Translations under genes and position numbers: made by a program
The notes under the pieces: model-generated
Database searches by the model: none
Told to the model about the DNA's origin: nothing
What the model saw: the letters and a program-made list of their open reading frames with translations, nothing else
NCBI GenBank assembly: GCA_032164295.1
Contig: JAJHTX010000011.1
Location: 1,674,001-1,738,000 of the forward strand
Source: Inonotus obliquus
Taxonomy: Eukaryota; Basidiomycota; Agaricomycetes; Hymenochaetales; Hymenochaetaceae
DNA: 64,000 nucleotides
Reading direction: 5' to 3'
Shown: positions 59,208-64,000 of the stretch, piece by piece
How the letters are laid out: every line of letters starts with the position of its first letter
Position numbering within the stretch: the first letter of the stretch is position 1

Positions 59208-61362
59208 ATGGGTGAACCATTCACACCGATACAACCCTTCTCTACTTCTCACCATGATCCTGAGAAATTTACCAGTGGTCTGCATCCGTACATTAAGGCT
59301 TACTGTGATGATTGGGCCCATGAACGCGAAGCGCAGGATATTTAAAGATAGGAGGCTGTTATCAAGAAAAGGGCTGCAAGCATCAAACGTCTGGTCCTGT
59401 TATTTGATGGCACAGGAAATCACTTTAGTGACAAGGTAAGCTGCATCACCATGACGTTTCAAGAGCGGGTGGAACTCGAGTATTAATCAGGATACCCTAA
59501 CAGAACTCAAATGTCCTTCAGTTTCTCAAGTGCCTCCGCAAGGACAGCGAGAAACAGCTTGTCTATTATCAGACAGGAATCGGGACTTACACAAACCCTT
59601 CTTTTGTTACGCCACTGGTGGTAGAGGCATCAATGGCTCTAGATGCAGCGACTGCATGGAATATTGAGGACCATGTCCAAGGTTTGCATGCATACTTAGT
59701 GGAAGCAACCTATTACTGTATTACTTCCGTTTTAGATGCATATCGATTCTTGATGCAGCGCTGTATGTTACTTTCTGGCTTTCTCTGGTTCACTGTTTTG
59801 ATTTTTGGTAGACAAACCTGGGGATAAGATATCTTTATTTGGTTTCTCGAGGGGTGCATATACCGCTCGGGTACTTTGCGGATTTATGCAGAAAGTCGGC
59901 TTGTTGCCGCCCGAGAACCATGCGCAAATCCCCTTCGCCTGGAACGTATTTAAGCAGAGTGACAAAGAGGGAGGATTACAACATTGCGCGGCTTATAAGA
60001 GAGCATTTTCTACGAACGCCCGAGTTGATTCCCTCGGGTGTATGGTTAGTAAATGATTCTCGTTCCCTAACCGATTGTTTGACTTGACATCACTGTAGGG
60101 ACACTGTTGCTTCTCTCGGCGTTGCTGGGCTAGAGCTGCCATTTGCCAATCCAAGAAACGAATCAGACGTGCCTGATATTCGCGTAGTTCGGCATGCGCT
60201 TGCTCTGGACGAACGACGTGCAATGTTTACTCCGAACTTCAAACTAACCAAGGACGGTACTGGATCATTTGCAGAAATCAGGTACTTGGGTGAGTTGGTT
60301 ATTACCGGATCCCCAGCAGCTATAGAAAGCCAATACATTGCGATATACTTAGGCAATGCCTGGGTCGAACCTGACCCGTATAAAAAGCAAGTCTGGTTCG
60401 CTGGTTGTCATTGTGATGTTGGTGGAGGCTCTGTCAGCAATACAACTCGGTATTCCCTTGCACGAATTCCACTACGATGGATGATTCGGGAATGCTTTCG
60501 CATGGACACTGGGATCAGTTTCGACAGGCAAATGCTTGCGGATATCGGGTTTAGCGATGCACCATTTCCGAGGAACCCAGATCCTGCCTCAACACATAAC
60601 TGGCCAAAGCGCTCGGAGACCGTTGAAGCAGCACGCAAGACGTATAAATCCATACTCCATATCCTGGTTATACCCATTTTCGTTCCGTTACTCCTACCCT
60701 ACAAGATCCTCAGACACATGTGCAAGCTCATCTGGTATTCGAGGTGCATCCGACACCCTTTGCTGAGGATCAACGAGTCAAGCAAGTTTATTCTCCTCCG
60801 GGATGCATTTTATCCTGCACTGCTCTTGCCTTTCCTATTTTTCAAGTATTTGTGGTCCCTCCTCCCAGGTTCAAGTTGCATCCCGCACCGTTTCCGGACG
60901 ATGAAGGAGGACCTGCTCGACAACGCAGAAAGGCAGCCTGTTGTAGCTTCTGCTAATTTCAAGACAGAGGAGGAAGTTGATGAGGATTCCCAAGACTCGC
61001 TTCAGCCTATGTACGATCAGCTTCGCTTGAGATGGTGGCTCTGGTGGATCTTTGAGGTGTGGCCACTGCTTTTCCGCAGACAAGATTCCAAGGGTGGGAA
61101 TCGCAGTTCCTTTATAACTCGCATTAACCTAGGCAGGGGCCGAAAGATTTACGGAGATGCGTGGAACTCCTATGAAGAACGTATGGGAAGCAAGAACGAG
61201 AGGAGGAGTGTGTACCAGTATATCGAGGTGCATGAGTCTGTTCGGCGGCGAATGGAACGCATAAACTATAGACCTCGTGCATGGTTCAGCTACCCACCGA
61301 GTGGCAAATTTTGTTGGGAGGAAGGACTTGGGTCGCAGCACATTAGATGGGTAAAGGAATAG
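59208..61362 (+). CDS. DUF2235 (Tle1-like) alpha/beta-hydrolase
   Basis: The likely start is MGEPFTPIQPFSTSHHDPEK at 59208. The junction to the next segment is unresolved, because a stop lies just before the conserved KRLVLLFDGTGNHF. Then come NSNVLQFLKC, QLVYYQTGIGTYTNPSF, ISLFGFSRGAYTARVLCGFM with nucleophile elbow G-F-S-R-G, KVGLLPPENHAQIPFAWNVF, DTVASLGVAGLELPFANPRN, VRHALALDERRAMFTPNF and VWFAGCHCDVGGGSVSN, which carries the aspartate. A C-terminal part of about 230 residues contains a hydrophobic stretch (FYPALLLPFLFFKYLWSLL) and ends at 61362. This is the DUF2235 layout, related to the Tle1 phospholipases of bacteria. The usual GVWDT is shortened to GDT if the in-frame donor (gtgtat, about 60038) is used. 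Substrate unknown; lipid esterase activity is possible. Confidence 0.85.
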
Positions 61363-61544
61363 GTTACCATGGATGTTGATGTGAAGGAAGTAGATATTCG
61401 CTGGCGGTCTCTTTGTTTCCGACATTGTCATCCTGTTAGGAATATTCGACGAACTTGTACGCTAGCAGCATCCGCTAGATATATAAACTAAACCACATGA
61501 TGGAACTTGCCTCCCCAGAACAACTTGAAGTCATAGTAAACATC

Positions 61545-62791
61545 TCACTCTATCGTTCCCAGTCTAAATTGTGTATGAAGTGGATTGGACAGAAAGCATC
61601 CCTTTACGCTCCAGATTATACCAAAGAGCGAAGCCATGGGGCAAGTGTATAACAAATGCAAAAGCAGCTCATACCACCATGAACGGAACAGTGCTTTGAA
61701 TCCTTCTTCGGACACAATCCGTTTAATGCAGTCCAAAAATCAAGTATACGGATCACTCTCGCCCCGAAGGCTATAATCGGCATCAGCGAGAGGTCCGTGT
61801 GAGACTCATAAACGAGAACATAACGCACTTGACAATATGTTCTTCAGAACAAGAGTAGGTAGAATCCTCCTGTCTTTCTTCTCCACTCGCGTCGTATTCA
61901 TTTGGGGAATGGTTACGCTGAATGCAAAGCCGGATGAACACTACGTTAAGTGGACAGCTAACAAACGTCCCAAGAACGGAAATGATAGCAAACAAGAAAA
62001 TCTGTATGGGTACGGGGGTCGTCGAAGGAAAATATAGGAGACCTGTTGGCAGAGCCAGAGGCACGAACAGACTTTGGTAGGCCGTGAGTAGAGTCGCGGA
62101 TGTTAAGAGCCCCTGCATATGATAGAGAACCCATGCTTTCTTACGTTCGGCTTGAGACAGAAGTACACGTAGAGTGTGTATGGGGTTGTACCACGGTGGT
62201 TTATGAGGCGTTGTGATGGCACTTTATATTTACCTGAGCGTTCGATGTAGTGTATGATTCCAGATACGCGCACTTACCGGATTGCAATGACTTTGATGGG
62301 CAGTACAGCAAACAATAGCAGGAGATGGATAATTTGACTGATCTTCAATTTCCTCCAGTCGATCAGGAAAACGAAGCGTGTTACCGTGGACAGAACAAGC
62401 GAGATAATGAACGATAGCACGAATGGGACTAGTGGATTAAGTTTATGAACACTACAGATTCAGTGGATGCTGGTGGACTCACAGGCGCCTCTGTAAATTC
62501 CTGGCCATCCCTGTCAATCCGGCACGTAAGGTCATCAGAAAAGCGTAAGATAAACTAGTCGCGTACCTCGAGTTGTTTTACTCGCTCCATCATGGCAAAA
62601 TACGAGCTGACTGTTGAGGCTTGTCTAGAGTCACGAGCTTGGTCCTCTTCATCTAGTTGGATACGCCTCGGTTCATAGTGCGCTCGATATTCGACAAGAG
62701 TAGAAGTGAAGGGAAATATAACGTAGAAAGCCAATATTGAAAAGGGGGAGGACAGGGCATAAATCGCTATATGGTCTGCGAATCCTGGCAT
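61545..62791 (-). pseudogene. Mitochondrial-carrier-like protein 3, with in-frame stop
   Basis: Minus strand, from MPGFADHIAIYALSSPFSIL (62791). Then come FYVIFPFTSTLVEYRAHYEP, SYFAMMERVKQLE, GWPGIYRGA, SPFVLSFIISLVLSTVTRFV, VLPIKVIAIR, ERKKAWVLYHMQGLLTSATL, TFVSCPLNVVFIRLCIQRN, and in the last exon YT-stop-FLDCIKRIVSEEGFKALF. Where paralogues have YTGFLDC or YAGFSDC, this copy has a TGA at 61742-61740 (GGA to TGA would be a single change). The open frame continues to 61545 with full family similarity after the stop, so the loss is recent or the product ends about 60 residues early. It shares exon structure with the genes at 53302 and 55231 but lies on the other strand beyond AsnRS and DUF2235. 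Confidence 0.6.
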
Positions 62792-63177
62792 GCTTGAGCG
62801 GGTAAAAACAGGTGCAGAGGGTGGTGGTGAACAGAATATTCTTGAGAAAACATTCAGTGCTTTTATAACGGAATGAGTTGATAGCTGCCGTGCGCTCTCA
62901 GCACTCAAGCGGTGATGCAAGTTGGCAGGGTCAGCCAACCAGCTGATCTTACTCCTAGTCAATCCAATAAACAGCATCAGAACTGCTTACCGGTTTCTGA
63001 CCTGTATCTCAATCCAACCCGCGAAGTCGAAAGTACGAGTCTAATCTGCCTTCGCAATTACAGATGCATTGGAGAAGATGATCTAGTGCAACTGAGATGT
63101 TTACGTGATCTTTTCCCACAAGCTACATACAAGATAGATTATTTATTTAAAGATGCTCCCGCAGAGTACCACCATGT
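62792..63177. other. Spacer between carrier-like gene 3 and FMN dehydrogenase
   Basis: No gene is seen. It is the upstream region of the carrier-like pseudogene (an alternative upstream ATG exists at 62977) and the 3' flank of the dehydrogenase. Confidence 0.4.
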
Positions 63178-64000
63178 TTAAAGCTTGCTCAATAGCGGCT
63201 GCCAATCAACCCTCTCGACCTAGATACATCATTATCATAAGCATCTCTAGCGGTAGGAGGCGAAATAGTACTAATCTACTTACCATTTCCGGGACGAGTT
63301 CGCTAACATTTGTCACGCCCAGGAGGCGCATTCCGAGTATGATTTCAGTTTCTAAAATGCGCACCAGATGCTCGACACCCGCATCACCGTATGCCTGTAA
63401 CACGCAGATGTGAGTCATAGAACCAAGCAGCGGATACACAGTGAAAACACACGCTTTGTGCATAAAGGAAAGGACGACCCATTCCGACAGCTTTCGCACC
63501 GAGGCAAAGTGCCTTCAGTACGTCTACGTCCGAAAGTGAGAATCGAGGTTGTAAATGTCTCAGAACTAATTACCTGTTCCACGTCGGACACCTCCGTCCA
63601 TGTAAACTACAAAAGAAAATCGAATGTCATAATAGAACGGCATAGAATAAAACGAGGTAGCGTGCCTTCTGTTTTCGAGAACACATCCGGTCGTTCTTTG
63701 CGGAGCCGATACAGCACTTCAATTGATGGCATTGAGCTAACATTCACATATTATGAGCTGAGAATGAAATCTCATATTTATCAGAGTGTACGCACTATTC
63801 CAGTTGACGACCTACAGATGGATGATAAGACATCGATTCGGCAGGTATGAAGTATTTATATACGAACCTCCATGGTTTGATATCAGGATACCATCGACAC
63901 CGGCTTCTGCAGCGAGAACCGCATCTTCGACGCATTGGATGCCTTTCAGGACTAACGGAAGCTTCGTGATACTCCTCAACCAAGGAATAGTCTTCACCTC
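63178..64000 (-). CDS. FMN-dependent alpha-hydroxy-acid dehydrogenase/oxidase, C-terminal part, with SKL signal (runs off right edge)
   Basis: Minus strand from the window edge: VKTIPWLRSITKLPLVLKGI, then QCVEDAVLAAEAGVDGILIS, then NHGG. After a splice comes RQLEY, completing the active-site motif SNHGGRQL with catalytic histidine and substrate-binding arginine. Later exons give MPSIEVLYRLRKERPDVFSK, VVYMDGGVRRGT (FMN phosphate site), DVLKALCLGAKAVGM, and AYGDAGVEHLVRILETEIIL to TNVSELVPEM. Using the acceptor near 63222, the end is VERVDWQPLLSKL with stop at 63178-63180. The family includes glycolate oxidase, lactate oxidase and flavocytochrome b2; the N-terminal half is outside the window. 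The final SKL is a canonical PTS1, so a peroxisomal oxidase is inferred rather than mitochondrial cytochrome b2. Confidence 0.88.

Overview
The window comes from a basidiomycete fungus, most likely an agaricomycete. Genes are split by many short introns (about 48-60 bp, GT...AG), and the conserved genes are eukaryotic (SmD1, eIF2-alpha, NOC4, a kinesin, a class II mitochondrial asparaginyl-tRNA synthetase). The left half carries large C2-NACHT-WD40 genes of the fungal NLR/STAND type that agaricomycetes expand.

Region 1 (1-28.8 kb) is a tandemly amplified immune-type locus. It starts inside a real NOC4 gene (minus strand, running off the left edge), followed divergently by an intact small Fic/Doc-fold gene. 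Then come four NLR units: A (pseudogene, 1.8-4.0 kb), B (6588-11752), C (14587-19776) and D (22522-27668). B, C and D each assemble into nine exons whose summed length is an exact multiple of three (1583, 1586 and 1576 codons). Between units lie truncated copies of the NOC4 5' end and of an unknown minus-strand gene 'X' whose fuller copy flanks unit D. Fic/Doc copies sit in front of C and D, but both are frameshifted. The inferred ancestral order is NOC4(-) Fic(+) NLR(+) X(-), amplified with breakpoints in NOC4 and X (period about 7.9-8.0 kb). B, C and D are mosaics of one another, which indicates ongoing gene conversion. A 1024-bp AT-rich element with 14-bp terminal inverted repeats lies in the ruins between A and B.

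Region 2 (29.6-52.5 kb) is a core-gene block: SmD1 (-), an unassigned coiled-coil gene (+), an alpha/beta-hydrolase (-), a Sos7-like kinetochore gene (-) divergent from a kinesin-10-like motor (+), a cytochrome b561-type membrane protein (+), a PTOV/SPOC-like putative transcription cofactor (-), a CCCH zinc-finger protein of the Cps3/Lee1 type (-), and eIF2-alpha (-).

Region 3 (53.3-64 kb) holds three dispersed paralogues of a degenerate mitochondrial-carrier-like membrane family, the third with an in-frame stop. Interleaved with them are mitochondrial AsnRS (+) and a DUF2235 hydrolase (+). The window ends in an FMN-dependent alpha-hydroxy-acid dehydrogenase (-) with a C-terminal SKL peroxisomal signal. 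No tRNA, rRNA or CRISPR array was recognised. Family names rest on motif recognition by eye, with no database search.
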